A stretch of DNA of 42,900 nucleotides, from the NCBI GenBank assembly GCA_017937865.1, contig JAGBCU010000055.1, forward strand, positions 1 through 42,900, written 5' to 3'. Source of the DNA: Clostridia bacterium. Lineage in GTDB: Bacteria > Bacillota > Clostridia > Oscillospirales > Acutalibacteraceae. The notes beneath the pieces were generated by a model, which did not search any database, had not been told where the DNA came from, and worked only from the letters and a program-made list of their open reading frames with translations. Made by a program: the position numbers and the translations under genes. Shown one piece after another: positions 30,275 to 39,031 of this stretch; positions within the stretch are counted from its first letter, which is position 1, and every line of letters begins with the position of its first letter.

Positions 30275-32111
30275 CACATTTACCTCCGTTTAGTTTATTT
30301 GAGCCACAGCCTGCACATTTTTGACGGCAATGGGCAGTTGTTTCAGCATTTTTAGCTTTTTCATTTTCAGCAATAAGGAAAGCCTTGCTTACACCGGAAT
30401 TAATATGGTCCCAAGGTAGAATTTCATCGTAGCTTCTCTTACGGCTACCGTAAAATTCAGTAGAAATTCCGCAATCTTCGAATGCTTTCATCCAACCGTC
30501 AAAGTTGAATTTATCATCCCAGCTATCAAAGGTGCATCCGTTTTTATATGCCGCTTCTATTACATCGCAAAGCTTTCTGTCGCCACGGGCAAAAATACCC
30601 TCAAGGAAGGTTAAATCTGTATTATGGAAGCGGAAAACAATTTTCTTTGAGGTGCAGGTTTCAAGAAGAAGCTGTTGTTTTCTCTTTAGCTCTTCTCTTG
30701 TATCCTGAGCTTCCCACTGGAAAGGTGTCCAGGGCTTCGGAACAAATGATGAAACACCTGCACTTACGTTAACACCTTTGCCCTTAGGCTTGTCCGGATT
30801 AGAATAGAATTCTTCAACAACCTTTTGAGAAAGAACGTTTATACCTACAACGTCGTCGTCAGTTTCAGTAGGTAAGCCTATCATAAAATAAAGCTTAACC
30901 GCAGTCCAGCCGCCAACAAAGGCTTTTCTGCAGGTAGAAAGAATTTCTTCCTCTGATATATTTTTATTTATAACGTCCCTCATTCTTTGAGTACCTGCCT
31001 CGGCGGCAAAGGTAAGCCCTGAACGGCGAACAAGAGCAAGCTTTTCCTTTAATTCATCAGAGAAGTTATCTATTCTTAAGGAAGGTAAAGCAACGTTGAT
31101 TTTCTGAGGCACTGCCCAACCTAAAAGCTCCTCTAATAATTCGGTAATTTTAGTGTAGTCACTACTTGAAAGTGAACAGAGTGAAAGCTCGTCATAGCCT
31201 GTTGTACAAGCAAGCTTTTGACTCTGCTTACTGATTGTTTCAACTGTTTTTTCACGTATAGGTCTGTACCAGAAGCCTGCCTGACAGAATCGGCAACCTC
31301 TTATACAGCCTCTGAAAATTTCGTGAACAACTCTATCGTGAACAACCTCAACGAATGGAACAACAAAGCTTTCGGGATAAAAAACGTTATCAAGGTCGCT
31401 GACAACTCTTTTGTTAATAACCCGGGGTGCACCGTTAGTAGCGGTAAATTCTTTAATTGTACCGTCTTCGTTATAAGTAACGCTATAAAGTGACGGTACG
31501 TAAATACCTTCGATTTTAGATGCTGCAAGAAGAAATTCTTTTCTTGATTTATTGTTCTTTTTATATTCGTTAAGCAAATCGAGAAGCTCTATCATCATCT
31601 CTTCGCCTTCACCGATTTCAAAAATATCAATAAAATCAGCCAAAGGCTCGGGGTTACAAGCGCAAGGGCCACCTGCAACGATTATAGGTGTATCAAGAGT
31701 ATCTCCCCTATCCTTACTGCGAAGAGGGATATTTGATAGATTAAGCATATTTAAAACGTTTGTATAGCAAAGCTCGTATTGAAGAGTAAAGCCGATTGCA
31801 TCAAATTCGGTTAAAGCATCTCTGCTTTCAAGGGCGAAAAGAGGAATATTATTCTTTCTCAAAGCCTCTTCCATATCGGTATCGGGTGCAAAAACTCTTT
31901 CGCACCAGTAGTTTTCTTTTGAGTTAATGAGACTGTAAAGAATTTTCATACCGAGATGGGACATACCGATTTCGTAGGTATCAGGAAAACAGAATGCAAA
32001 TCTGATATCAATGTCATCTTTATTTTTAACAACCGAATTAAGCTCGCCGCCCGTATAACGAGCAGGCTTTTGTACTAATGGTAATATCTTTTCAATTTTA
32101 TCTTTATACAT
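30246..32111 (-). CDS. TIGR03960 family B12-binding-domain radical SAM protein
   Basis: A 621-residue radical SAM protein with an N-terminal cobalamin-binding-like domain (FAFCFPDTYEIGMSHLGMKI, near residue 38) and the [4Fe-4S] cysteines in FRGCIRGCRFCQAGFW near residue 270 (Cys-x3-Cys-x2-Cys). FAAEAGTQRMRDVINKN and KLYFMIGLPTET follow, and a Cys-rich tail CRQKCAGCGSN near the end. The substrate is unknown for the family. It pairs with the DUF2344 gene and here follows the O-antigen-ligase-like gene by 14 bases. In many Clostridia this pair lies after spoIVFAB, matching the M23/M50 genes upstream. Confidence 0.92.
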   Translation of the reverse strand: MYKDKIEKILPLVQKPARYTGGELNSVVKNKDDIDIRFAFCFPDTYEIGMSHLGMKILYSLINSKENYWCERVFAPDTDMEEALRKNNIPLFALESRDALTEFDAIGFTLQYELCYTNVLNMLNLSNIPLRSKDRGDTLDTPIIVAGGPCACNPEPLADFIDIFEIGEGEEMMIELLDLLNEYKKNNKSRKEFLLAASKIEGIYVPSLYSVTYNEDGTIKEFTATNGAPRVINKRVVSDLDNVFYPESFVVPFVEVVHDRVVHEIFRGCIRGCRFCQAGFWYRPIREKTVETISKQSQKLACTTGYDELSLCSLSSSDYTKITELLEELLGWAVPQKINVALPSLRIDNFSDELKEKLALVRRSGLTFAAEAGTQRMRDVINKNISEEEILSTCRKAFVGGWTAVKLYFMIGLPTETDDDVVGINVLSQKVVEEFYSNPDKPKGKGVNVSAGVSSFVPKPWTPFQWEAQDTREELKRKQQLLLETCTSKKIVFRFHNTDLTFLEGIFARGDRKLCDVIEAAYKNGCTFDSWDDKFNFDGWMKAFEDCGISTEFYGSRKRSYDEILPWDHINSGVSKAFLIAENEKAKNAETTAHCRQKCAGCGSNKLNGGKCDALNKNMVH

Positions 32112-32125
32112 CTTGAGTCACCGTT

Positions 32126-33580
32126 TTATGAATTCTTTTTTGATAATTTTTTTAGCTTTTCCAATAATGGTATTGGCTCTTGCTCAATATCGCTGTTATG
32201 GCATTTTTCAATTATAACAAGGAAGAGTGTTATAAGAAGCAAATACGGCATAGGACAAAGTATACCCGGGTTTACTAACGACATTAATTCAAGACCGATA
32301 TAAGAAAGGAAAACAGTTAAGCTGAACAAGGTCTTTTTCTGCCATATCGCTTTAATTCTCTTAATAAATTGATACAGAAAAACAACAATACCGATTATGC
32401 CGAAGCTTGCTGCAATCTGAATAGGCTCACAATGGTACCAGCATAAAGCACCGTCTTTGTTTTTAAAGATATCTCTGTTACCCATATAACCTAAGCCCGT
32501 ACCGAGTATTGGGTGATTGAGGAAATCCTCAATACCTCTTGCATAATGGCGAACACGTGTTTCGGTTTCGCCGTCTTCACCGGAAACGTCGGCAAGAACC
32601 TGAAGAACTCGCTCAAAGGTGTATTCAAGGAAATCTATAATAGGGCCCGAGAAAATAACGAGTAATATAATTACACAAAGTAAAAATGCAAGATATGCTT
32701 TACGTCTTTTTTTATCGTAAATAAGGTAGGCTAAGAAGCAAAGCCCCATTTCAACAGTACCGAAAATCATACCGCCTCTTGAGCCTGTTGCAAGCATAGC
32801 ACCGTAGAATAAAAACGGCAATATAACTGCAGGCATCTTTTTGTGAGCAAAATAATAGGCAAAGGGTAAGGCTATCATAAGAATAGTGCAAACATTGTTA
32901 CGCCATCTTATGTAGAAAATACCGCCCCATTCTATCATTTTTTCAATATTTAAAAGATAATGGGCAATTATCATAACCGAAGCAAAAGTGCCGATTACAA
33001 CCATGAGCTTCGTTATACGCTCGATTACCGAGTATTTATCATTAATCTGAATTCTGCCGTTAAAGAAGCAGTAAAAGAACACCATACCGAAGCCCATACC
33101 GAGCATATGATAAATAGAGCTACCCGCAAAGTAATCCTCAGCGGATATAAAACCAAGACCGCCAATTAAAACAACGATTGAAACTAATATCATAGGCTTA
33201 AACTGCGAACCTTTGGGGTCAAGCTTTTTACGGTAGATAATTATATTAAAAAGAGCAATTGCAATAAGCGGAATAAACACCCAGATTATACCTAAAAAGG
33301 TTGAAAGTGAGTTATAACATCTTATAGCGATCAAATAGGTAAATAAACCGGGTGTAAGCATTGCAAAAATGTCACCCGACATAAGAAAGCTGAAGCCACT
33401 CATATAGGCTAAAACTACCGTGCCCCAGATATGATAATCCTCTTTAGGATAAAGTGAGTTAAGACAAGCAAAAACGAAAGCAACAACCGCAAGAATAATC
33501 AGCCAGATATCGCCTAACAAGAATTTTCTTATTGCTTCAATTCGTTTTAAAGAGCTTTCGGATTTAAAAATATATTCCAT
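32126..33580 (-). CDS. O-antigen ligase / polymerase-like polytopic membrane protein
   Basis: A 484-residue integral membrane protein with about 11 helices. The Wzy_C-type signature is present: LATGSRGGMIFG (near residue 290), then a large extracytoplasmic loop containing RVRHYARGIEDFLNHPILGT, GTGLGYMGN and WYHCEPIQIAASFGIIG. Members ligate or polymerise lipid-linked glycans at the outer face; in Gram-positives the product is usually a capsule or teichoic-type polymer or a glycosylated protein. No sugar biosynthesis genes are nearby. The ATG at 33580 has a strong CAGGAGG, so the longer opening at 33613 is rejected. It stands between the M50 gene and the radical SAM pair. Confidence 0.8.
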   Translation of the reverse strand: MEYIFKSESSLKRIEAIRKFLLGDIWLIILAVVAFVFACLNSLYPKEDYHIWGTVVLAYMSGFSFLMSGDIFAMLTPGLFTYLIAIRCYNSLSTFLGIIWVFIPLIAIALFNIIIYRKKLDPKGSQFKPMILVSIVVLIGGLGFISAEDYFAGSSIYHMLGMGFGMVFFYCFFNGRIQINDKYSVIERITKLMVVIGTFASVMIIAHYLLNIEKMIEWGGIFYIRWRNNVCTILMIALPFAYYFAHKKMPAVILPFLFYGAMLATGSRGGMIFGTVEMGLCFLAYLIYDKKRRKAYLAFLLCVIILLVIFSGPIIDFLEYTFERVLQVLADVSGEDGETETRVRHYARGIEDFLNHPILGTGLGYMGNRDIFKNKDGALCWYHCEPIQIAASFGIIGIVVFLYQFIKRIKAIWQKKTLFSLTVFLSYIGLELMSLVNPGILCPMPYLLLITLFLVIIEKCHNSDIEQEPIPLLEKLKKLSKKNS

Positions 33581-33698
33581 TATTTGCCTCCTGTAAAACC
33601 GCAAGTAATTCAAGTTATTTAATATTTAAATATAATCATACTTATACAATTACAATTATATAGGAAAACAAAATAAATTCAATATTTATTACAAAATC

Positions 33699-34304
33699 TT
33701 AAATATTTTTGTTATAATCCTCTGTTTTCAAGTTTTTAAATAATGCAATAATCATATAAACGCATAAAATTAACATTGAAACCCCCGTTTTACTGTTAAA
33801 GAAAACTGTTGCTGTAAATGAAGAAACCAGTATTGCCGATAAAATAGATGTAAAGTTTAAGATTTTTATTACCGAAGAATAGTCAAGATAGTTCGACAGT
33901 AAATAAAAAAGCCCTCTTCCCCCGTCGAAATCGTAAAAAGGCAGAATGTTGAAGATGCCGATAATCAGATTAATATATCCCCATAATTTTAATTTAAACA
34001 AAAGCAACAAAGCACCTACAATAATATTCGTTGCAGGTGCTCCTATGCTTATGAAAAATTCTTTGATATTTGTAAGCTTTAAAGCTTTACTTCGCTTTAT
34101 ATTACCGCCGAGAATTGAAAACGATATTACTGAAATCCTGCCACCGAAAGCTATGATGAAAGCTATATGCACCAATTCGTGAAAAGCAGAGCTGATTAAT
34201 GAAATCAGCAAAATTCCCTCTTTATCAAAGGTGGTTGCAAGTAAAATCAGTGCCAAAAAAGTAAAACTTAACTCAAGCTTTGTTGATTTGAATTTAAACT
34301 GCAT
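33699..34304 (-). CDS. Site-2-protease family M50 metallopeptidase, SpoIVFB-like
   Basis: A 201-residue intramembrane zinc protease. The zinc motif HELVH is at residues 42-46 within helix 2, and the third ligand in NILPFYDFDGG (Asp127) matches the NPDG-type motif. GAPATNIIVG near residue 88 is also family-typical. About five to six hydrophobic segments are seen. SpoIVFB cleaves pro-SigmaK in the mother cell, held inactive by SpoIVFA. The gene overlaps the upstream M23 gene by 11 bases, the same order as spoIVFA-spoIVFB, and radical SAM genes follow at a distance. Shorter than B. subtilis SpoIVFB because it lacks the cytoplasmic CBS domain. Confidence 0.82.
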   Translation of the reverse strand: MQFKFKSTKLELSFTFLALILLATTFDKEGILLISLISSAFHELVHIAFIIAFGGRISVISFSILGGNIKRSKALKLTNIKEFFISIGAPATNIIVGALLLLFKLKLWGYINLIIGIFNILPFYDFDGGRGLFYLLSNYLDYSSVIKILNFTSILSAILVSSFTATVFFNSKTGVSMLILCVYMIIALFKNLKTEDYNKNI

Positions 34305-35139
34305 TTAAAGCCTCGTTTAAAGCAATTTGAGGGTTAAATGATACATTATCTATCCTCAATTCAAAATGCAAATGAGGCCCTGTTGAAGAGCCTGTAGAGC
34401 CAACGTAGCCTATGACCTCGCCTGCTCTGATATTATCGCCGTTTTTTACGTTAAGGGTTTCACAGTGACAGTAAACAGTCATTAATTTGTTCTCGTGTTT
34501 GATTTTTATATAATTTCCGTTCCATTTATCGTAATCGGCAATCAAAACCTTACCGTCAAAGGCGGCGTAAATGGGCGTACCCAAATCTGCTGCGATATCA
34601 ATTCCGGCATGAAACGTCAGCTCGTTTGATATCGGATGAATTCTTGAGCCGAATTCAGAGGTGGTTTTACCGTTAATTACGGGGTTAATCATTTTTTTAG
34701 TTAGTGTATAAGAATTCAATGATACGTTTTCAGGTATTTCGTCGCTTGAAGCTATTTTTATATCAACTCCGCCTGTTGCTTCAACCGTTGCGTTAAGGCT
34801 GGGCTCATCAAACGGAACAAATTCCGTTTCGTTTTCAAGTATATTCTCGGGATTGTTATCGGTTAAAGCTTTTTCGGTAGTGCTGTCGATGCTTGTATTA
34901 TTGGTTTTATTACTGTCTGTGGATGGTGGCGTGATTTTATCCGATATTGCTTTAAATACGCTTTCCGCTTCGTTTTTCGTTATGTTTTCGCTTAATTTTT
35001 CAGAAAATTCGATTTCCATCGCTTTAAATAATTCGCTATTACTTTCCTTTAAGAAAAATAGTAAACCGAATAATAAAATACAGAATAAGCTTTGAAATAA
35101 AATTGCTCGTACAACGAAATCCTTTTTGTTTTTAATCAT
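34294..35139 (-). CDS. Membrane-anchored M23 (LytM) peptidase, SpoIVFA/SpoIIQ-like
   Basis: A 281-residue protein: a transmembrane helix (11-30), a long acidic, Asn/Thr-rich linker (31-150) and a C-terminal LytM domain. All canonical zinc and catalytic positions are present: His177 and Asp181 (FHAGID), His225 (YCHCET), and His256 and His258 (PHLHFE). SpoIVFA and SpoIIQ have this layout. SpoIVFA of Bacillus is not an active peptidase, whereas this sequence looks competent. It is followed with overlap by the M50 gene. ATG 35139 has GTAGGTG in the 3' arm of a terminator-like hairpin. Confidence 0.84.
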   Translation of the reverse strand: MIKNKKDFVVRAILFQSLFCILLFGLLFFLKESNSELFKAMEIEFSEKLSENITKNEAESVFKAISDKITPPSTDSNKTNNTSIDSTTEKALTDNNPENILENETEFVPFDEPSLNATVEATGGVDIKIASSDEIPENVSLNSYTLTKKMINPVINGKTTSEFGSRIHPISNELTFHAGIDIAADLGTPIYAAFDGKVLIADYDKWNGNYIKIKHENKLMTVYCHCETLNVKNGDNIRAGEVIGYVGSTGSSTGPHLHFELRIDNVSFNPQIALNEALNAV

Positions 35140-35175
35140 AAAAAATCACCTACAAATTTATATGCAGATGATTTT
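35140..35175 (-). terminator. Terminator-like hairpin containing the ribosome site of the M23 gene
   Basis: On the minus strand AAAATCATCTGC (35175-35164) pairs with GTAGGTGATTTT (35153-35142) over 12 positions with two G-U pairs and a 10-base loop, followed by TTTTTT and then ATG 35139. The stem contains GTAGGTG, the only ribosome site for the M23 gene, and lies 5 bases past the ABC-F stop. Confidence 0.75.
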
Positions 35176-35179
35176 AAAA

Positions 35180-37078
35180 TTATTCTTGTTCAGTTTGTAG
35201 GGCTTCCCATTCTTCGTATAAAGCATCTAATGAATTTCTCAAGGAATCGAGCTTTCCCGTGCACTCTAAAAGCTTTTCGTAATTACCTGAAACCTCAGGT
35301 GTTGAAAGCTCTTCTTCAAGATTCGAAATCTGATTTTCCGTTTCACCTATTTCAGCTTCAATTCGCGTAATTCGGGTAAGCCTTTTTCTCTCGTTACTAG
35401 CCTTTTCTTTTCTTAATTTATAGTCGTTAACAACGGGTTTCTGATGTTGCTTTTCAGTTTGTGTTTTTATCGCTTCGTTTTCTTTATATGCGAGATAATT
35501 ATCATAATTACCGTCAATATTTACAGCACCGTTATTAGTCAAATAAACCGTTCTCGTAGCTAATTTATTGATAAAATAGCGGTCGTGAGAAACTACTAAA
35601 AGTGTGCCGTCAAAATCAGAAAGTGCATTTTCAAGCACCTCTCTTGAAACAATATCAAGGTGGTTTGTTGGCTCGTCAAGAATAAGAAAATTAGGCTTTG
35701 AAAGCATTATTTTTAAAAGAGAAAGCTTTGCTCTTTCACCACCCGAAAGAGAATCAACCTTTTTGAATACGTCTTCACCGCAGAAAAGAAACATTGCTAA
35801 AGCACTTCGGATTTCAGTTTCTGTCATAAAGCGGTACATATCCCAGACCTCGTCAAGCACGGTTTTATTTGAATTAAGCTTATCGATATTCTGGTCAAAA
35901 TAGCCGATTTTAACGTTACTGCCGTATCTTATAATGCCCTCGTCGGCACTTGCTTCTTTATTTAATATTTTTAAAAAGGTTGATTTACCGCAACCGTTAG
36001 GACCTAATAAAAATACTTTTTCTTCACGTAAAATTTTCAAATCAAAATTATTGAAAAGAGATTTATTTGTGAAGCCTTTTTTCAGCCCTGTAACCGTTAA
36101 AACCTCGTCCCCTGCTCTTAAATCCGTTTTAAAACTGAAATGAATACTCTTTAAAGCTTTATCGGGTACGACAAGGGTTTCTTTAAGGCGTTCGATCTGT
36201 TTTTCTTTACTTGCAATAGTTATATAGTTTCTTTCCTGATTAAACCGTTTTTGTTGCTCTATAATGCCCTCAATACGTTTTATTTCGGTCATTGTCTTTT
36301 CGTATTCACGCTCAATAAAAAGCTCTCTTTCAGCCTTCAGCTTTTGAAAAACCGAGTAATTACCGTCAGTTTTGGTAAGCTTTTTATGAGATATTTCCAT
36401 AGTTGAGGTAGTTATTTTATCAAGAAAATATCTATCGTGAGAAACTACAATTAAAGCTCTGTTGTATTTAATTAAAAAGTCCTCAAGCCAATTGATAGCA
36501 TCAACGTCAAGGTTGTTTGTGGGCTCGTCAAGAAGCAAGAGATTGGCGTTTGATAAAAGAAGCTTACAAAGAGAAAGCTTTGACCTTTGACCGCCGCTTA
36601 AGGTCATTACCTTAGCATCTAAATCCTCTTCCTTAAAGCCGAGACCTAATAAGGCGGAGCGTGTTTTAGCACGATAAACAAGACCGTCACGACGTTCAAT
36701 CTCTTCTGTAAGGCGAACCTGCTTTTCAATAAGAGAAATATCGCTGTTGGTAAGAAGTCTTTGGTTAATCTCTTCAAGCTCATTTTCAAGCTTAATGACA
36801 TCTGAAAAAACGGTAAGCGCTTCGTTGTAAAGAGTCTGGTTATCGTCACAATTAAGGTATTGCTCCATATAGCCTATGCGAACATCCTTACCTCTTACGA
36901 TACCGCCTTCATTAGCTGAATATTCGCCTATAATAAGCTTAAAAAGGGATGTTTTTCCCGTTCCGTTTGCACCAATTAAGCCAACCTTATCGTTTTCTTC
37001 CACCTTAAAAGCGGCGTCTTTAAACAAGACGCCGTCAAGAAAACCGAATGTTAAATTTTGCGCAGTTAAAACAGACAT
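35180..37078 (-). CDS. ABC-F family ATPase (ribosome-associated type)
   Basis: A 632-residue protein with two ABC cassettes and no membrane segment. Cassette 1: GANGTGKTSLFK (residues 35-46), signature LSGGQRSKLSLCKLLL, Walker B LLLDEPTNNLD. Cassette 2: GPNGCGKSTFLK near residue 360, LSGGERAKLSLLKIML, LILDEPTNHLD. The interdomain linker is helical and a C-terminal coiled coil spans ~560-632. ABC-F proteins such as EttA, YdiF, YfmR and Uup relieve ribosome stalling; some give antibiotic protection, but nothing here points to a resistance subtype. The ATG at 37078 follows GGGTGA. Preceded by manA in the same run. Confidence 0.93.
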   Translation of the reverse strand: MSVLTAQNLTFGFLDGVLFKDAAFKVEENDKVGLIGANGTGKTSLFKLIIGEYSANEGGIVRGKDVRIGYMEQYLNCDDNQTLYNEALTVFSDVIKLENELEEINQRLLTNSDISLIEKQVRLTEEIERRDGLVYRAKTRSALLGLGFKEEDLDAKVMTLSGGQRSKLSLCKLLLSNANLLLLDEPTNNLDVDAINWLEDFLIKYNRALIVVSHDRYFLDKITTSTMEISHKKLTKTDGNYSVFQKLKAERELFIEREYEKTMTEIKRIEGIIEQQKRFNQERNYITIASKEKQIERLKETLVVPDKALKSIHFSFKTDLRAGDEVLTVTGLKKGFTNKSLFNNFDLKILREEKVFLLGPNGCGKSTFLKILNKEASADEGIIRYGSNVKIGYFDQNIDKLNSNKTVLDEVWDMYRFMTETEIRSALAMFLFCGEDVFKKVDSLSGGERAKLSLLKIMLSKPNFLILDEPTNHLDIVSREVLENALSDFDGTLLVVSHDRYFINKLATRTVYLTNNGAVNIDGNYDNYLAYKENEAIKTQTEKQHQKPVVNDYKLRKEKASNERKRLTRITRIEAEIGETENQISNLEEELSTPEVSGNYEKLLECTGKLDSLRNSLDALYEEWEALQTEQE

Positions 37079-37109
37079 ATTTTCACCCGATTAGCTTTGA
37101 TAAAAATAA

Positions 37110-38069
37110 TTAAAGTGTGCTGACTAAAATATTTAACTTGCCGTTGATTTTAACGTTACCTGAATTAGCAGGGATGAAAATACTGTCACCAGATGCGATT
37201 TCAACAACGTTGCTGTTAACCTCAACGGTACCGTTGCCCTCGGTAATAAGAAGAGAAACGAAGCTTTCATCGTCAACGTTAAAGAAATGTTTACCATCGA
37301 TTTCAAGAGTTGACATTTTAAAGAATTCGCAAGAGCAGAGGTCTTGAGCGAAGCCACCGTCAACAGTAACCTTTTCACCGTCTGCATCCCCCGAACGAGT
37401 AGGCGGAACAGTATCTGTAACGTCAATAGCCTTTTCGATATGAAGCTCGCGAGGCTTACCGTCAACAAGTCTGCCGTAGTCGTAAACTCTATAGGTGGTA
37501 TTACAGTTCTGCTGAACCTCAGCCAAAAGAATACCGCCACCGATAGCATGAAGAGTACCTGCATTTATAAAGAAAACGTCACCCTTTTTAACGTTTACCT
37601 TGTTAACGTAGTCAAGGAAGGTATTGTCTTCGATTGATTTTTTAAATTCTTCGCTTGTAAGCTCTTTATTAAAGCCGTAAATAAGCTGAGCACCCTCGTC
37701 GCAATCTAATATGTACCAGGCTTCTGTTTTGCCGTAGCTGTTTTCGTGAAGCTTTGCGTATTCGTCGTCGGGATGTACCTGAACCGATAAATCAGATTTT
37801 GCATCAATAAATTTAATTAAAAGAGGAAATTCCTCGTAGGAAGCCCCCCTTTTGCCTAAAAGCTGAGGGTTAGCTTTTACTAAATCAGTAAAAGACATAC
37901 CGCTGTATTCACCGTTTATAACGGTATTGTCGCCGTCTTTTCTTGCACAAAGCATCCAAGCTTCAGCTATGTTATTTAAGTCGGATTTAAAGCCGTAATC
38001 ATTTTTAAGACGGTTACCGCCCCATACGATTTCTTTAAAAACGGGTTGTAATTTAATAGGATAACTCAT
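37110..38069 (-). CDS. manA: Mannose-6-phosphate isomerase, class I (short type)
   Basis: A 319-residue cupin-type zinc isomerase that interconverts fructose-6-phosphate and mannose-6-phosphate. Seen: KEIVWGGNRL, SVQVHPDDEYA (zinc His near residue 98), KTEAWYILD, FINAGTLHAIGGGILLAEVQ (zinc His near 175 and catalytic region) and TYRVYDYGR. The length matches the Bacillus ManA/Pmi branch. Its ATG overlaps the upstream exonuclease stop by one base (TAATG), so translation is coupled. The neighbourhood is not a sugar operon. Confidence 0.95.
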   Translation of the reverse strand: MSYPIKLQPVFKEIVWGGNRLKNDYGFKSDLNNIAEAWMLCARKDGDNTVINGEYSGMSFTDLVKANPQLLGKRGASYEEFPLLIKFIDAKSDLSVQVHPDDEYAKLHENSYGKTEAWYILDCDEGAQLIYGFNKELTSEEFKKSIEDNTFLDYVNKVNVKKGDVFFINAGTLHAIGGGILLAEVQQNCNTTYRVYDYGRLVDGKPRELHIEKAIDVTDTVPPTRSGDADGEKVTVDGGFAQDLCSCEFFKMSTLEIDGKHFFNVDDESFVSLLITEGNGTVEVNSNVVEIASGDSIFIPANSGNVKINGKLNILVSTL

Positions 38070-38974
38070 TATTCCTGTTCCTCCGATGAGTTGCCCGAGC
38101 TTTCAACGGCAACTATATTTTTAATTTCTTTCTTTTCTATAAACGGTACCGACGATGATTTAATATCAATTCTGTCGTAATACTCTTTAAAGCGAATCGT
38201 AAATCTTATTTTCCTCTTGCATTTTTTACATAAGAAAATTGCCCTGAAGGACTGATTAGTTAAACGCCAGTCGGAAATTCTTTCGCAAGAAGCACCGCAA
38301 ACGTCACAAAGGCATTTCATTTTTGATTTATCAATCAATGGGCTGTTAATATCAACGATTGCCTTAGGCTTAAAGGTGATTTTTGAATAAAATGAAGTAT
38401 CACAAACAAGAGTATAAGAATCAAGCATTTGTTTGTTGAAAATCCTTTTAAACAAATCAGCAGTAAGACGGCTATCGTCAAGGGCTCTGTGAAGAGTGTA
38501 TCTTTCGGGGCTTAAGCCAAGCTTTTCGGCGGCAGCCGCAAGACCAATCTGCTCCGCCTTTGAAATATTCATAAATGCCTGAGCATATTTTTGTAAATTA
38601 ACGTAGTTACTTAAAAACGGAATGAATGAAATACCGTTGAAATAACGGAAATTTTCAATCATAACTCTAATATCGGTATCGCCCCAGGTAAGAATTATAT
38701 TTTCTTCGTTACCAACCCATTTCCTGAATTTTGCCATTGCTTGTGAAAATGGTGTACCTGTGCTTATATCATCGTTTGTGATGTTTGTAAGCTCCTTAAC
38801 TCTTGCGTGAAGCTTTTTACCTAACTGAGCCTTGATAAAAACAGAGAAAGTATCAACAACCTTTAAATCAGAACTGAGCTTAACCGCACCTACTTCAATG
38901 ATTTCATTCATAAAACCCTTTTTCTTTTTACAATAGGTGTTGTTCCATTCAAGGTCCATTATAATATAATTCAT
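38069..38974 (-). CDS. DEDDh 3'-5' exonuclease fused to a C-terminal zinc-ribbon-like domain
   Basis: A 301-residue nuclease-like protein. The exonuclease fold occupies residues 1-180 with metal acids Asp7 and Glu9 (IIMDLEWN), Asp at 99-101 (WGDTDIRV) and the His162/Asp167 pair (LHRALDDSRL), the DEDDh pattern shared by RNase T and KapD-type proteins. Residues ~217-270 add CLCDVCGASC ... CKKCKRK, that is Cys223-x2-Cys226 and Cys249-x2-Cys252, a zinc-ribbon-like pair that could bind RNA. A Ser-rich acidic tail follows. GAGGAG precedes ATG 38974. It is the first of the exonuclease-manA pair; the biological substrate is unknown. Confidence 0.85.
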   Translation of the reverse strand: MNYIIMDLEWNNTYCKKKKGFMNEIIEVGAVKLSSDLKVVDTFSVFIKAQLGKKLHARVKELTNITNDDISTGTPFSQAMAKFRKWVGNEENIILTWGDTDIRVMIENFRYFNGISFIPFLSNYVNLQKYAQAFMNISKAEQIGLAAAAEKLGLSPERYTLHRALDDSRLTADLFKRIFNKQMLDSYTLVCDTSFYSKITFKPKAIVDINSPLIDKSKMKCLCDVCGASCERISDWRLTNQSFRAIFLCKKCKRKIRFTIRFKEYYDRIDIKSSSVPFIEKKEIKNIVAVESSGNSSEEQE

Positions 38975-39031
38975 TGAAAGAACTCCTCAAGTCGAATGTG
39001 TTTGAAAGTGTGATAATAAAACACTTTTTTA

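Noticed and set aside
35180..37078. Antibiotic-resistance ABC-F gene
   Set aside because: The sequence shows general ABC-F motifs only, and the context is housekeeping.
39003..39031. Hairpin AAAGTGT ... ACACTTT as terminator of the M28 gene
   Set aside because: The T-run lies on the plus strand, where no gene ends; on the minus strand it is followed by CAAACAC.
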